From: DAOTTX01 sp034437515
Lineage (GTDB): Bacteria > Chloroflexota > Anaerolineae > Aggregatilineales > Phototrophicaceae
Direction: 5' to 3'
Assembly: GCA_034437515.1 (NCBI GenBank)
Contig: DAOTTX010000306.1
Coordinates: 1 to 7,062, forward strand
DNA: 7,062 nucleotides
Part shown: in pieces, positions 6,761-7,062 of the stretch
Layout of the letters: the number at the start of each line of letters is the position of its first letter
Numbering within the stretch: position 1 is the stretch's first letter
Translations under genes and position numbers: made by a program
Notes under the pieces: generated by a model
The model's input: only the letters and a program-made list of their open reading frames with translations
Told to the model about the DNA's origin: nothing
The model's database searches: none

Positions 6761-6772
6761 GACAGCTATGTC
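6761..6772. promoter_or_regulatory. Second GACA-N4-TGTC palindrome
   Basis: GACA (6761-6764) and TGTC (6769-6772) surround gcta. It has the same core as the palindrome at 6677-6688 and begins exactly 84 bases from it. Only the 4-base arms are conserved, so on its own this site is weak. Confidence 0.25.
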
Positions 6773-6809
6773 TTATCCGCAAATCCGGCGCTAGAGATTT
6801 TCGGCGCAC

Positions 6810-6840
6810 CGCCCGCCGTCGGTTCAAAACCGGGCGTTTT
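6810..6840. terminator. Terminator-like hairpin beside the right-edge gene
   Basis: CGCCCG (6810-6815) pairs with CGGGCG (6831-6836), and an inner CGGTT/AACCG pairing (6820-6824, 6828-6832) gives an alternative or partial extension. On the plus strand TTTT (6837-6840) follows. On the minus strand the hairpin begins 12 bases after the stop of the right-edge gene, the right place for its terminator, but no T-run follows in that direction. The direction and the function are therefore uncertain. Confidence 0.35.
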
Positions 6841-6848
6841 CAACTTAC

Positions 6849-7062
6849 TCATCCGCGCAGAAACCGCCGCCGCAGATACAACCACATCACCCCCACGCTC
6901 CCCGCGCTGGAGAGCGCCACCACGAACAGCACCAGCGGCACTAAAGGCGTAAACGCATACGGCGGCTGCGGTGTTGGATGTCGCAAATACGCCTGAATAT
7001 CGGCGACGGTGCCGCTCTCCCATACGGCTTTCGGCGGGAAGGTGAGGTCGTCGTTTTCATCG
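6849..7062 (-). CDS. C-terminal end of a membrane-anchored protein (5' end outside the window)
   Basis: Reading leftward from base 7061, one frame stays open for 70 codons to a TGA at 6851-6849; it has no start inside the window because the gene begins beyond the edge. The fragment begins DENDDLTFPPKAVW, continues with a soluble stretch ending in PTPQPPYAF, then one hydrophobic segment (about residues 38-63 of the fragment, VPLVLFVVALSSAG and on) and a basic tail (LRRRFLRG). By the positive-inside rule, the tail is probably cytoplasmic and the preceding part outside. This gives the C-terminal anchor of a type I-like or multi-pass membrane protein. I cannot name the family from this piece. The 85-codon frame overlapping it on the same strand (6766-7023) has low-complexity, Ala/Arg/Gly-rich content typical of a chance frame. 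Confidence 0.65.
   Translation of the reverse strand, partial: DENDDLTFPPKAVWESGTVADIQAYLRHPTPQPPYAFTPLVPLVLFVVALSSAGSVGVMWLYLRRRFLRG

Larger units (their letters stand above)
6526..6848. other. Non-coding gap between two minus-strand genes
   Basis: No reading frame here looks like a gene. The stretch should hold the promoter of the phospholipase-like gene and the terminator of the gene at the right edge. It contains a short tetranucleotide repeat, two GACA-N4-TGTC palindromes, a small hairpin (CGACC 6732-6736 with GGTCG 6740-6744) and a larger hairpin near the right end. No convincing -35/-10 pair was found on the minus strand. Confidence 0.6.

Noticed and set aside
6781..6845. Possible tRNA 3' half, from the GGTTCAAAACC string that resembles a T-arm
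   Set aside because: The flanking bases do not form a proper T-stem, and no acceptor, D or anticodon stems can be built around it.
6766..7023. An 85-codon minus-strand frame near the right edge
   Set aside because: Its composition is low-complexity, and another frame of the same strand encodes a clear membrane anchor with a basic tail over the same bases.

Overview
The window carries five complete protein-coding genes and the 3' end of a sixth. The DNA is moderately GC-rich, and the AT-rich stretches fall in the gaps between genes. I see no rRNA, tRNA, CRISPR array, transposase or phage gene. The gene content (a membrane-fused spermidine synthase-like protein, a long-form Sua5, a Zn-dependent phospholipase C-like protein and a pair of uncharacterised paralogues) looks chromosomal. 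A Chloroflexota-type (Anaerolineae-like) bacterium would fit, but this is an impression from gene style; the sequence holds no taxonomic marker that settles it.

Layout from left to right. Bases 1-153 are non-coding and hold a nested inverted repeat (20-72). Bases 154-1608 (+) encode a seven-ish-pass membrane protein fused to a spermidine synthase-like Rossmann domain. It faces, tail to tail, a minus-strand gene (1738-2799) for the Sua5/YrdC/TsaC L-threonylcarbamoyladenylate synthase, which starts the t6A modification of tRNA. Between the Sua5 start and the next gene lies a 162-base divergent promoter region. It contains a 7-bp inverted repeat made of mirrored -10-like hexamers, a 22-bp operator-like palindrome, and a strong Shine-Dalgarno placed in front of an ATG-TGA start-stop codon pair instead of the real start.

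The centre of interest is 2962-5744 (+): two consecutive genes of 453 and 473 codons, overlapping by one base (TAATG), that are full-length divergent paralogues of each other and that I cannot assign to any named family. Each has an N-terminal beta-rich, Ig/CARDB-like region and a long helical C-terminal part, with no signal peptide or membrane segment. The strict co-translation arrangement suggests the two products work together, possibly as a heteromer.

A minus-strand gene (5767-6525) for a zinc-dependent phospholipase C-like protein converges on this pair with only 22 bases between stops. The remaining 320-base gap (6526-6848) has no gene. It holds a tetranucleotide repeat, two GACA-N4-TGTC palindromes 84 bp apart and a terminator-like hairpin. 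The right edge cuts through a minus-strand gene whose last 70 codons end in a single membrane anchor.

Apart from the paralogue pair, the genes do not obviously form one pathway. The pair and its regulatory region are the best candidate for an undescribed system.
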